Virus record (IMG/VR): IMGVR_UViG_3300028559_000135
Location: 1-31,542 of that record
Reading direction: 5' to 3' (one strand)
Source: a virus
DNA: 31,542 nt
The notes beneath the pieces are model-generated. The model saw only the letters and a list, made by a program, of their open reading frames with translations, ran no database searches and had not been told where the DNA came from. Made by a program: the position numbers and the translations under genes. Position 1 is the stretch's first letter; the number at the start of each line of letters is the position of its first letter. Positions 15,089 through 21,771 of this stretch are shown here, piece after piece.

Positions 15089-15751
15089 ATGTCTGAAGCC
15101 AGCAACGTCCCTCAGCGCCTCAAAGATTTGCGAACGCGCGCCAAGCTCTCGGTTCGGGAAATGGCACGGCGTGTCGGAATGTCGTCTTCGGGCTATTCGC
15201 ATTACGAAACACCGGCGCGGTTCAAGGAAGCCTTCCTTCCGATGTCAGTCGCGCTCGACTTTGCAAAGGCAATGGGGGGCACCGGCGTTGAGGCGTCCGA
15301 AGTTCTAGCCCTCGCCGGGGCCGCTCCGGGCACGGCGAACGCAATTCCCGCGCCGACGGGGTTTTCCGAAGCGGCCACTCCCTACGAGTTTCGCGAACAT
15401 CCGACCAATCCCGAGGATCCGCAGCGGGGATTGCGGGCGATCTTCGGCAAGACGGCGACGACGCCAGCCAGCTTCGTGCTGCAGGCGAACTACCCGGCCT
15501 TCAGCCTGCTGCGGGGCGATGTCCTTATCTGCGATCTCGCACGCCTGCCGCTGCCCGGAGAGTTGGCGCTGGTGACAATCGTCAACGACCACAATGCCAG
15601 CAGCGCGACTTCGGTCCGGCGATTCTGGCCGCCTTTCCTTGGCAGTGGCGATCTGCCCGGTGACGACCAGTTGCGGATCGATCAAGCGGGTGTGACGGTG
15701 AGGTGTTCCGTGATCGGGTTGATTCGCGGGTTGGCAGACGCGGGGAAGTAG
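15089..15751 (+). CDS. CI-like phage repressor with degenerate S24 domain
   Basis: The protein has 220 residues. Residues 8-45 are an XRE-type helix-turn-helix (RLKDLRTRAKLSVREMARRV, then GMSSSGYSHYE). A linker leads to a C-terminal domain with the S24/LexA-like strand pattern (SFVLQANYPAFSLLRGDVLI, PGELALVTIVND). In autocleaving repressors a Ser lies eight residues before the conserved GD, and a Lys follows in the next strands. Here the first is Tyr/Pro (YPAFSLLRGD) and the second region reads TSVRRFW. The domain may therefore dimerise without RecA-induced cleavage. No SD sequence is clear before ATG 15089. It starts the CI-membrane-secreted gene set. Confidence 0.82.
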   Translation: MSEASNVPQRLKDLRTRAKLSVREMARRVGMSSSGYSHYETPARFKEAFLPMSVALDFAKAMGGTGVEASEVLALAGAAPGTANAIPAPTGFSEAATPYEFREHPTNPEDPQRGLRAIFGKTATTPASFVLQANYPAFSLLRGDVLICDLARLPLPGELALVTIVNDHNASSATSVRRFWPPFLGSGDLPGDDQLRIDQAGVTVRCSVIGLIRGLADAGK

Positions 15752-15753
15752 GC

Positions 15754-16056
15754 ATGGGAACGACCAAAACGGTGAGAATCGAGAAACGCCAGCGCGGTGT
15801 GGTGGGTTGGGTGTTCCTGATCCTCTTCTGGGCCTTCAATGCCCTGATGGCCTTCGGGCTTTTCGCGGGTCTGGATAGTGCCACTAAAACCGCCGCTGGT
15901 TTAACCAGCGAAGCCGAACAGGCGGGGGCCGCGATTGGCACGGCCATTGGCGCAAGCATGATCGTGTCGATCTGGATGGCAGGCGCGGTCATCTTGGGCA
16001 TCTTCGTGATGCTGACACGCGGCAAGAAGATCATCGTCGAAACGACCGAGGGTTGA
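15754..16056 (+). CDS. Two-TM membrane protein in the 'rexA' position
   Basis: The protein is 100 residues from ATG 15754, two bases after the CI-like stop, with GGGGAA as SD. It has a basic N-terminus (TKTVRIEKRQRG), a first membrane span (VVGWVFLILFWAFNALMAFG), a small loop, a second span (ASMIVSIWMAGAVILGIFVM) and a basic end (TRGKK). It looks like an inner-membrane protein with both ends inside. Similar small proteins are, as I recall, common in Rhodobacteraceae chromosomes. Being co-transcribed with the repressor, it should be made in lysogens. Superinfection exclusion is an attractive but untested role. Confidence 0.75.
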   Translation: MGTTKTVRIEKRQRGVVGWVFLILFWAFNALMAFGLFAGLDSATKTAAGLTSEAEQAGAAIGTAIGASMIVSIWMAGAVILGIFVMLTRGKKIIVETTEG

Positions 16057-16058
16057 CC

Positions 16059-16376
16059 ATGAACCGGAATCTTCTTGCCTTGGGTTTTTGCCTTGCCGTC
16101 CACCCCGCAGCCGCGCAGATGGAGTCGATGGAACTCGCCGTAGAGTTGGGCACGGTTCTGGGCAGCGAACGCATCTGCGACCTGAAATATGACCAGGGCG
16201 CGATCCAGACATGGATCGAAGCGAATGCGCCTGCCGACGATATGGGTTTTGCCTCGACGCTGTCGATGATGTCGCAGGGGATCGAGATGCAGAATGCGAA
16301 CCTGTCTCCATCTAGGAAGACCGCACACTGCGCGGCGGTGACCAAGACCGCGCGGCACTTTGGTTTCATCAAGTAA
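16059..16376 (+). CDS. Secreted small protein in the 'rexB' position
   Basis: The protein is 105 residues from ATG 16059 with GAGGG ahead. A signal peptide is clear (MNRNLLALGFCLAVHPAAAQ, cut after AAA-Q or nearby). The mature part has two Cys (RICDLKY and AHCAAV) that could pair in the periplasm, and ends ARHFGFIK. It resembles a Rhodobacteraceae family of short periplasmic proteins sometimes mislabelled 'signal recognition particle'. It is the last gene before OL, so it is likely expressed from the lysogen. Function is unknown; a lysogenic conversion or exclusion factor is inferred from place. Confidence 0.72.
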   Translation: MNRNLLALGFCLAVHPAAAQMESMELAVELGTVLGSERICDLKYDQGAIQTWIEANAPADDMGFASTLSMMSQGIEMQNANLSPSRKTAHCAAVTKTARHFGFIK

Positions 16377-16425
16377 AATAGAGGTTTTCGAATCAACTTG
16401 CCCGGCCTAACAGCCCGGCTGAATT

Positions 16426-16484
16426 TTGACGCTCGCTTTGTCCGCAAATTGCGCTTGCAAAGTGTCCGCATTTAGCGCACGATC
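16426..16484 (+). promoter_or_regulatory. OL: inverted second copy of the operator, before the rightward operon
   Basis: TGTCCGCA-type sites lie at 16439 and 16463 on the plus strand, again 24 bases apart. The 42-base segment 16439-16480 matches OR (15014-15055) in inverted orientation at 38 positions. The segments GTGCGCTAAATGCGGACA, AAGCGCAAT and TGCGGACA are unchanged, so the same repressor should bind both. TTGCAA (16455-16460) and CACGAT (16478-16483), 17 bases apart, are a weak promoter candidate placed within the operator. TTGACG (16426-16431) is an alternative -35 box. It would control the rightward early operon. Confidence 0.78.
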
Positions 16485-16517
16485 AGCCCCATCGCAACCC
16501 GCCGATGGAGAGCCCCG

Positions 16518-16808
16518 ATGCATACCCCCGCCGTCCCCCGCCCACCGACCGCGCGCCAGATCGATGACGCGCTGGCGGTGGTCCACTCGCCCGCCCTGGT
16601 GCACGACCAGCCCGCGATGCGCGCCACCGCCTGGCTGACGCTGAAACGGCTTCGCGGCCAGTCGGTCAACCTCGACCGGATCGGGGCCCTGCAGGACGGG
16701 TTGCGCCGCGCCCATCTGGCGGTGGTGCGCGAGGTGGCCTGCCGCCAGGTCGCCGCCCGGCTCGCCCCGGCGTTTCACGATGACGTCGACTGCGGCGGTG
16801 CGGCATGA
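16518..16808 (+). CDS. Small unknown early protein
   Basis: The protein is 96 residues from ATG 16518 with GGAGAG ahead, the first gene of the rightward early operon. It is mainly helical (RQIDDALAVVHSPALVHDQP, GALQDGLRRAHLAVVREVAC). This is the place of lambda N and neighbouring early genes, but no Arg-rich N-like motif is evident. The stop overlaps the next start (ATGA). No family is recognised. Confidence 0.6.
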   Translation: MHTPAVPRPPTARQIDDALAVVHSPALVHDQPAMRATAWLTLKRLRGQSVNLDRIGALQDGLRRAHLAVVREVACRQVAARLAPAFHDDVDCGGAA

Positions 16809-17071
16809 TCGCGCCCGACGTTCTGGTCTCGCCCGAGGCGGACCGCTGGATCACCCTGCTGGCCCTCCTCGCCACCGCCATCCTGTGGTGGTGGCTGCGC
16901 GCCACGGCGCGCAAACAGCAGGCCGAGGCAGAAGCCAAATACGCCGCCGACCGCGCCGCGCTGCGCGCCAAGCTGCACGCCACGCTGCGGGCGCGCGATG
17001 CCGCCCGCGCGGCGGAAACCGCCGCCCAGCACCAGACTGCCGTTGATCCGGCGGATCGGGGGGCCGCATGA
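16805..17071 (+). CDS. Small membrane protein with coiled coil
   Basis: The protein has 88 residues. One membrane span (residues 14-31, RWITLLALLATAILWWWLRA) is followed by a charged Ala-rich coiled coil (KQQAEAEAKYAADRAALRAK). It is coupled by ATGA to both neighbours. The layout resembles small early phage membrane proteins that recruit a partner to the inner membrane. Function is unknown. Confidence 0.6.
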   Translation: MIAPDVLVSPEADRWITLLALLATAILWWWLRATARKQQAEAEAKYAADRAALRAKLHATLRARDAARAAETAAQHQTAVDPADRGAA

Positions 17072-17439
17072 CGCCCCGCCACTCGATCTTTACCCGCTCG
17101 CCCGGCTTTGTCGCCCCAGCCCCCTCGCGCGGCGCTGCCCCCGAAGGCCCGCCCCCCGCGCCGCTCGACGCGCAGCGCGCCCTGATCGCCACCGCCTTTT
17201 CGGCGCTGATCGATCAGGTGCTGGACGCCCCGCACCCGGCGATCGGGGCCGATGCCCTGATCCGCAACCTGACCGCCTCCGGTCTGGCCCTGATGACCAG
17301 CGGCCCCGACCACCTGACGCTGGAGCTTTTCAACATCCGCGCCCCCGCCGACGGGCGTCACGCCACCAGTTGCGCCGGTCTGCTGCGCGCCTGGCAATCC
17401 GCCCTGCGCGACCGCCTGGCGGCCGGGGTGCGGGCATGA
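17068..17439 (+). CDS. Small unknown early protein
   Basis: The protein has 123 residues. A Pro/Ala-rich N-terminal 35 residues precede a compact domain (LIATAFSALIDQVLDAPHPA, LALMTSGPDHLTLELFNIRA) and a final amphipathic helix. Both ends overlap neighbours (ATGA). I recognise no family. The tight coupling argues for a real gene. Confidence 0.55.
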   Translation: MTPRHSIFTRSPGFVAPAPSRGAAPEGPPPAPLDAQRALIATAFSALIDQVLDAPHPAIGADALIRNLTASGLALMTSGPDHLTLELFNIRAPADGRHATSCAGLLRAWQSALRDRLAAGVRA

Positions 17440-17741
17440 GCGCCTCGATGATGCAGGCCGTCGGGCCAGACCTGTGCGCCCTCGAGATTGCCGACGACCT
17501 GCGGGTGCAGCAGGCCTGCATCGCGCTGCGCGACCTGATCGCAGACCTTGCCGCCGCCCGAGGGGGCGAGGTGCCGACGCTGGCCGTCACCTTTCTGATG
17601 ACGTCGGCGCATGACTGTGAGGCCGCCTGGCTTGTGTTCGGCGATCCAGATCAGGACATCCTTGACGAGCTGGCCGACGCGCTGCGCGATCCCGACAACG
17701 ATGACGTCCGGGCGCTGCCAAAGCGGCAAAGGGACCACTGA
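17436..17741 (+). CDS. Small acidic unknown early protein
   Basis: The protein is 101 residues from ATG 17436 (ATGA overlap). It contains DDLRVQQACIALRDLIADLA, a hydrophobic strand (VPTLAVTFLMTSAHDCEAAW) and an acidic tail (DPDQDILDELADALRDPDND) ending in KRQRDH. A dominant acidic surface is common in phage inhibitors of host nucleic-acid-binding proteins, but no specific function is visible. Confidence 0.55.
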   Translation: MSASMMQAVGPDLCALEIADDLRVQQACIALRDLIADLAAARGGEVPTLAVTFLMTSAHDCEAAWLVFGDPDQDILDELADALRDPDNDDVRALPKRQRDH

Positions 17742-17794
17742 TGCGCGCCGCCTTCTGGCTGGTCTGCCGCAGCCCCGCCGCGGGGCGGCGATGA
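17741..17794 (+). CDS. 17-residue coupled mini-ORF before the methyltransferase
   Basis: MRAAFWLVCRSPAAGRR starts at ATG 17741, sharing one base with the upstream stop (TGATG). It ends with TGA one base before the methyltransferase ATG. It could simply keep ribosomes running into the methyltransferase start. Reality as a protein is doubtful. Confidence 0.25.
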   Translation: MRAAFWLVCRSPAAGRR

Positions 17795-19278
17795 CATGGT
17801 GCTACGTCCCGGAAACGGATTGTCCCTCTGCTCGGGCGGCGGAGGCTTGTGTATGGGCCTCGGTCTTGCCGAGCCGGGCTTTCACACCCGATGCTTTGTC
17901 GAATGGGAAGCCTATCCCCGATCTGTCCTCATCGCCGCACAGCGTGCCGGAACCCTCGCCCCCGCCCCGATCTGGGATGATGTCACCACCTTTGACGGAC
18001 GGCCCCTGCGCGGCGCAATCGACACCGTGCTTGCCGGATACCCCTGCCAGCCGTTCAGCATGGCAGGGCAGCGCAAGGGGGCAGACGACGAGCGGCACCT
18101 GTGGCCCGACGTTGCCCGCATCATCCGGCAGGTCGAACCTGAATGGGTCTTTCTCGAAAACGTCCCCGGTCACGTCACCCTTGGCCTTGAAACCGTGCTG
18201 CGAGAGTTATGGGACATGGGTTGGACGCCTGCGGTTGGCCTATTCTCGGCGTCTGAAGTCGGCGCATCGCACGAACGGCTCAGGCTGTTCATTGTGGCCC
18301 ACCGCAGTCGCTCAGGACGACAACAAGACGCTGGAGGGCCACTTGGCGATGAAGCGCCGAATGGGCGAGAGGGACGGCAGCGGCGCGCACCGAACAGCGG
18401 TGACGAGCCTGCAAGTCTTGGCGCAAAGCTGGCCAACCCCCATGGCGGGCACCCCGGCGCAGAACGGGAACAGCGCGGCGGGAAACTCGGATTTCAGCCG
18501 GAAGGCCGAGGCGCTGGCGGCGGGGCTTTGGACCACACCCCAGGCCCACGATGTGCGGATGCGCGGATCGGGCCAGACCAGCGGGGCGACCGGATCGAAC
18601 GCGGGCAACCGCTGTCTGGCGACGGATGCCGCCCAATGGCAGACGCCGGTAGCGGACGACGCGGCGGATCGGGCGGTGGGCAAGATCAACAGCCGGGGCG
18701 AACCGAAACTGTCGGGGCAGGCGCATCTGTGGGGAACGCCCCGGGCGTCGGACGCGGAAAAGGGCGGGCCGAACCAGTCGTTCGGGGCGGGGGGCACGCC
18801 CCTGCCGTCACAGGCGGCGCAGTGGCCGACGCCAGCAGCGCGGGATCACAAGGGGGGATCGGAGGCCAGCGTCACACGGGTGAATGGCAAATCCCGGCTG
18901 GACCTTCTGGATCATCGCGCCGAACAGGGCTTTTCCCACCCGGCCCATCTGACGCCGCCACTTGGGCCGACGCTCTCGCAACTGCGCCCGATCTGGCGCC
19001 CGCTGCGGGCCTTGCTGATTGCCTCGCATGGGCGGGACGTCTGGCGCAGGCTCTGGAAGGGCCGGACCAAGCGGCGGCTGAACCCCGTCTTCGAAGAATG
19101 GCTGATGGGCTGGCCACCCGGCCACGCGCTGTGCGCCTGCTCGGCAACGGAGTGGTTCCACTGGCAGCAGCGCATGCGTGGCGCACTCTCGCGGCTGCCC
19201 ACGGCCTCGGGCCCGTGGATCTGGAAGCCGCCTGCCGTGATGACACCGGCCCTGCAGGGGAGTTTGTTTGATGCTTGA
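17791..19278 (+). CDS. Overlapping +1-frame ORF of the WxTP-repeat family
   Basis: The frame shifted by one from the cytosine methyltransferase is open through the whole gene and reads as a recognisable phage protein type. It has a Ser-rich front (TLPASSGRSNLNGSFSKTSP, then GSGCSLWPTAV). Five repeats of the form W-x-T-P-x-A-x-D follow: SWPTPMAGTP, LWTTPQAHD, QWQTPVADD, LWGTPRASD, QWPTPAARD. It ends with LNPVFEEWLMGWPPGH and TEWFHWQQRMRGALSRL. Proteins with this plan are found near methyltransferases in other phages, to my recollection. ATG 17791 is one possible start. GC-rich DNA keeps spare frames open, so translation is unproven. Confidence 0.5.
   Translation: MTWCYVPETDCPSARAAEACVWASVLPSRAFTPDALSNGKPIPDLSSSPHSVPEPSPPPRSGMMSPPLTDGPCAAQSTPCLPDTPASRSAWQGSARGQTTSGTCGPTLPASSGRSNLNGSFSKTSPVTSPLALKPCCESYGTWVGRLRLAYSRRLKSAHRTNGSGCSLWPTAVAQDDNKTLEGHLAMKRRMGERDGSGAHRTAVTSLQVLAQSWPTPMAGTPAQNGNSAAGNSDFSRKAEALAAGLWTTPQAHDVRMRGSGQTSGATGSNAGNRCLATDAAQWQTPVADDAADRAVGKINSRGEPKLSGQAHLWGTPRASDAEKGGPNQSFGAGGTPLPSQAAQWPTPAARDHKGGSEASVTRVNGKSRLDLLDHRAEQGFSHPAHLTPPLGPTLSQLRPIWRPLRALLIASHGRDVWRRLWKGRTKRRLNPVFEEWLMGWPPGHALCACSATEWFHWQQRMRGALSRLPTASGPWIWKPPAVMTPALQGSLFDA
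17796..19271 (+). CDS. dcm: DNA (cytosine-5) methyltransferase
   Basis: The protein has 491 residues and all key C5-methyltransferase motifs are in this frame. Motif I is LSLCSGGGGLCMGLGLAEPG (AdoMet site), and motif IV is GYPCQPFSMAGQRKG with catalytic Cys84. Motif VI is FLENVPG (120-125), and motif VIII is near SHERLRLFIVAH (159-169). Motifs IX/X are in RAVRLLGNGVVPLAAAHAW. The target-recognition region between VIII and IX is long, Gly-rich and repetitive (LANPHGGHPGA, MADAGSGRRGG, VADASSAGSQGG). A second reading frame fully overlaps the gene. It probably protects phage DNA from host restriction. Start ATG 17796 follows a coupled mini-ORF. Confidence 0.88.
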   Translation: MVLRPGNGLSLCSGGGGLCMGLGLAEPGFHTRCFVEWEAYPRSVLIAAQRAGTLAPAPIWDDVTTFDGRPLRGAIDTVLAGYPCQPFSMAGQRKGADDERHLWPDVARIIRQVEPEWVFLENVPGHVTLGLETVLRELWDMGWTPAVGLFSASEVGASHERLRLFIVAHRSRSGRQQDAGGPLGDEAPNGREGRQRRAPNSGDEPASLGAKLANPHGGHPGAEREQRGGKLGFQPEGRGAGGGALDHTPGPRCADARIGPDQRGDRIERGQPLSGDGCRPMADAGSGRRGGSGGGQDQQPGRTETVGAGASVGNAPGVGRGKGRAEPVVRGGGHAPAVTGGAVADASSAGSQGGIGGQRHTGEWQIPAGPSGSSRRTGLFPPGPSDAATWADALATAPDLAPAAGLADCLAWAGRLAQALEGPDQAAAEPRLRRMADGLATRPRAVRLLGNGVVPLAAAHAWRTLAAAHGLGPVDLEAACRDDTGPAGEFV

Positions 19279-20890
19279 TCTGATCTGCCTCTTCGCCCTC
19301 TGCCTGACCGGCGCGGTGGCCGTCGACGGCGACACCCTGAAACTGGACGGCCAGCGCTATCGCCTCTGGGGCATCGACGCGCCCGAGGTGGGCGAGCCGG
19401 GTGCGGCACAGGCCAGGGCGGCGCTGGCCGACCTGATCGAGGGGCAGCGGCTGGTCTGCGACCACCTCGACACCGACCGCTACGCCCGCCCGGTGATCCG
19501 CTGCACCCTGCCCTGGGGCGCGGACCCGGCCTGCGAGCTGGGGTCCAAGGACGCGGCGATCCACATGCAAGGCATCTGGATCGTGGAAATCGCTGAACTT
19601 GACGCTATCGGCCGTGCCGAGGTGTCGCGCATCAAGGCATTCCTGACCCGAACTACTGATCGCTTCCGGCCGCCCTATGGCCGCTATACCGTCGAGGTGC
19701 CGCGCCAATGCGTCTTCGCTGGCACGGTCAACCCCGACACCTATCTGCGCGACGAGACCGGCAACCGCCGCTTCTGGCCGCTCCGCTGCGGCACCATCGA
19801 CATCGCGGCTCTGGCCCGCGACCGCGACCAGCTCTGGGCCGAGGCTGTCCATCGTTTCCGCGAAGGCGCGATCTGGTGGATCGACGATGCGGATCTGCTG
19901 GCAGAGGCCCGAACCGAACAAGAATCCCGGTATCAGGGTGACGCATGGGACGCGCGCATCGACAGATGGCTCACCCACGACACGCGCAGCGTCAATCGCG
20001 GCCACGCGGGGTATGAGGATTGGCAGGAAGAAGAGATCGAGCGGGTCGATCCGATCCGCGACCTCTTTGATGGCGGCCCGGATGGCGGCGGCGAGAACGA
20101 CAACACGGCCATGATGTTCTTCCTGAAGGACCGGGTCGAGGTTCTGCGCGAAGCGGTCAATCCGGACGCCGGTGTCATCCTCGCCCACCACACCCGCAAG
20201 GCGGCCAAGCATCAGGTCAAGGACGATCCCTTCCTCTCCCTCTCCGGCGCCAGTGCGCTGCGTGGCTTTTACACCTCCGGTCTTCTCATGCACCGGCCCG
20301 ACGAGGACAGCACCCAGCGTCGCCTGGAAATCGAGTTGCGCAACGGCCCCGCGCTGCCCGGCAAGCTGATCGACAAGGTCGCGGGTCGCTGGGTCGAACT
20401 GAACCCGATGAATGAGCGGCTGGTGCGCAAGGAGGTCGGGGCCAAGTTCGACGCAGAACGGCTGCGCAAGCATGATGTCATCCTCGGCATGTTGCTCGAT
20501 GAGGCGGCGGGCGAGCGGCTCTACACCGCCATGCAATTCGCCGAGACCTTCGAAAATCGCGGCGGTCTGGGCAGCAAGCACACCATCCGCGAACGCCTCT
20601 CTGTGCTCGCCACCAAGGGCTTCGTGAAGTTCCTTCGCGACCCTTCGGGCTTAGGCTACCCCGTCACCCGGTCCCGGTTCGGCTATCTCTGCGTGGAAGG
20701 CATGCAGTTCGGTTTACCGGTCGAGGAGGTCGATCCGACCACTGGCGAAGTCACCACGGAGGTCCGTCCGGTCCTGCCCAGCCACTTCAAATGCCCGCAG
20801 TCCGGGCTCAGCCTTCAGGTCGAAAATCCGGCTGTCTGGGTCTACCAGGACGGGTCCGAGGACGACCTAACTCATATGAGTGAGGCCTGA
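19271..20890 (+). CDS. Mosaic ORF: nuclease + VapE fragment + RepA-type ATPase fragment
   Basis: This 539-residue frame joins three partial proteins. Residues 1-90 are a secreted thermonuclease start (hydrophobic leader, VDGDTLKLDGQRYRLWGIDAPE-type core, cut off after PACEL). Residues 91-260 match the C-terminal part of phage VapE primase-helicases (VWIVEIAEL-type acidic strand, RTTDRFRPPYGR, VNPDTYLRDETGNRRFWPL). Residues 260-520 match the C-terminal part of RepA/AAA_25 helicases (GENDNTAMMFFLKDRVEVLR, GVILAHHTRKAAK). Neither ATPase keeps its Walker A. It is probably non-functional debris of recombination, or a contig chimera. ATG 19271 overlaps the methyltransferase stop by one base. Confidence 0.6.
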   Translation: MLDLICLFALCLTGAVAVDGDTLKLDGQRYRLWGIDAPEVGEPGAAQARAALADLIEGQRLVCDHLDTDRYARPVIRCTLPWGADPACELGSKDAAIHMQGIWIVEIAELDAIGRAEVSRIKAFLTRTTDRFRPPYGRYTVEVPRQCVFAGTVNPDTYLRDETGNRRFWPLRCGTIDIAALARDRDQLWAEAVHRFREGAIWWIDDADLLAEARTEQESRYQGDAWDARIDRWLTHDTRSVNRGHAGYEDWQEEEIERVDPIRDLFDGGPDGGGENDNTAMMFFLKDRVEVLREAVNPDAGVILAHHTRKAAKHQVKDDPFLSLSGASALRGFYTSGLLMHRPDEDSTQRRLEIELRNGPALPGKLIDKVAGRWVELNPMNERLVRKEVGAKFDAERLRKHDVILGMLLDEAAGERLYTAMQFAETFENRGGLGSKHTIRERLSVLATKGFVKFLRDPSGLGYPVTRSRFGYLCVEGMQFGLPVEEVDPTTGEVTTEVRPVLPSHFKCPQSGLSLQVENPAVWVYQDGSEDDLTHMSEA

Positions 20891-21231
20891 CTCATATGAC
20901 AGCGCCAACTGTGCACTCAATGAATTCAACGGGTTACGCGCAAATAAGAGTTAGGTCCCTAACTCATGCCCGAAGACTTCATGAAGTCTTATTCCACAAC
21001 AAAATCAACGTGTTGACTCGGATCGAACAGTTAGGTGCTGAACCCCCATACTACGTATGGGATGGCCCCACCCCCGGGTGGGCCACTCATCCCATGCGTA
21101 AGGGCCTGGCGCGCGGGCCGCCCTGACAGGTCCCCCATCCTCCGATCCGACGATGGCGGCCCGTACCGCCAAGCACATGACCGCCGTCGTCTTCCACCAG
21201 GACCAGCCCCCTCCAAGAAAGGAGAGCCATC
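20891..21231 (+). other. 341-base gap with inverted repeats
   Basis: A 76-codon reading frame (20896-21126) exists, but it uses rare codons (TTA, CTA, ATA, AGA) unlike its neighbours and has no SD sequence, so I treat the stretch as non-coding. ACTCATATGA is repeated at 20870 and 20890, and CTAACTCAT recurs at 20961. An 18-base perfect palindrome lies at 20973-20990. CCCATAC (21045-21051) pairs with GTATGGG (21055-21061), and the same GGG can instead open a larger hairpin ending at 21093. This resembles an operator plus attenuator leader for the resolvase gene. Confidence 0.4.
20973..20990 (+). repeat. 18-base perfect palindrome
   Basis: AAGACTTCATGAAGTCTT equals its own reverse complement. 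It lies in the gap between the mosaic ORF and the resolvase gene and is followed by AT-rich sequence. It is a probable binding site for a dimeric regulator of the incoming module. No second copy was seen. Confidence 0.75.
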
Positions 21232-21771
21232 ATGGCTGCGACGACTCTGATCCCCAAATCCGACAGCGCAAGGTTTGAATTGCTGCCCGTCACCAGTTCT
21301 AGCCACCGCTGCATCCTCGCCCTCGATCTGGGCACCACCACCGGCTGGGCCCTGCGCAGCCACGACGGTCTGATCACCAGCGGCACGGCGAGCTTCCGTC
21401 CCGGCCGCTTCGACGGGGGCGGCATGCGCTATCTGCGCTTCACCAACTGGCTGGGCGAGTTGGACCGGCTGACTGGGCCCATCGCAGCCATCTGGTTCGA
21501 AGAGGTCCGCCGCCATGTCGCGACCGATGCCGCCCATGTCTATGGCGGGCTGAAGGCCACGTTGACCGCTTGGGCCGAACTGCGGGGCGTGCCCTACGAG
21601 GGCGTTCCGGTCGGCACGATCAAGCGCCACGCCACCGGCAAGGGCAATGCCGACAAGGACGCGATGATCGCCGCTGCCCGTGCTCGTGGCTTCAGCCCCG
21701 CCGACGACAACGAAGCCGATGCCATCGCGCTTCTGCTCTGGGTCATCGCAACGAACGGGGGTGTCGCATGA
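21232..21771 (+). CDS. RuvC-like Holliday junction resolvase
   Basis: The protein is 179 residues from ATG 21232 with a strong SD (AAGGAG). It has the RNase H fold of RuvC-type nucleases: the first strand LALDLGTTTGWALRS with the first catalytic Asp, AAIWFEEVRRHVATDAAHVY with the Glu, and the C-terminal DDNEADAIALLLW with the final acidic pair. Such enzymes cut four-way junctions and branched replication forks before packaging. It sits with a DUF6362 gene, as in other alphaproteobacterial phage replication modules. Its stop overlaps the next start (ATGA). Confidence 0.82.
   Translation: MAATTLIPKSDSARFELLPVTSSSHRCILALDLGTTTGWALRSHDGLITSGTASFRPGRFDGGGMRYLRFTNWLGELDRLTGPIAAIWFEEVRRHVATDAAHVYGGLKATLTAWAELRGVPYEGVPVGTIKRHATGKGNADKDAMIAAARARGFSPADDNEADAIALLLWVIATNGGVA

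Noticed and set aside
18872-20581. 569-codon minus-strand frame opposite the methyltransferase and mosaic ORF
   Set aside because: No recognisable domain; both plus-strand products have clear family motifs there.
20896-21126. 76-codon plus-strand ORF in the gap before the resolvase
   Set aside because: Rare-codon use unlike neighbours, no SD sequence, and it spans palindromes and hairpins.
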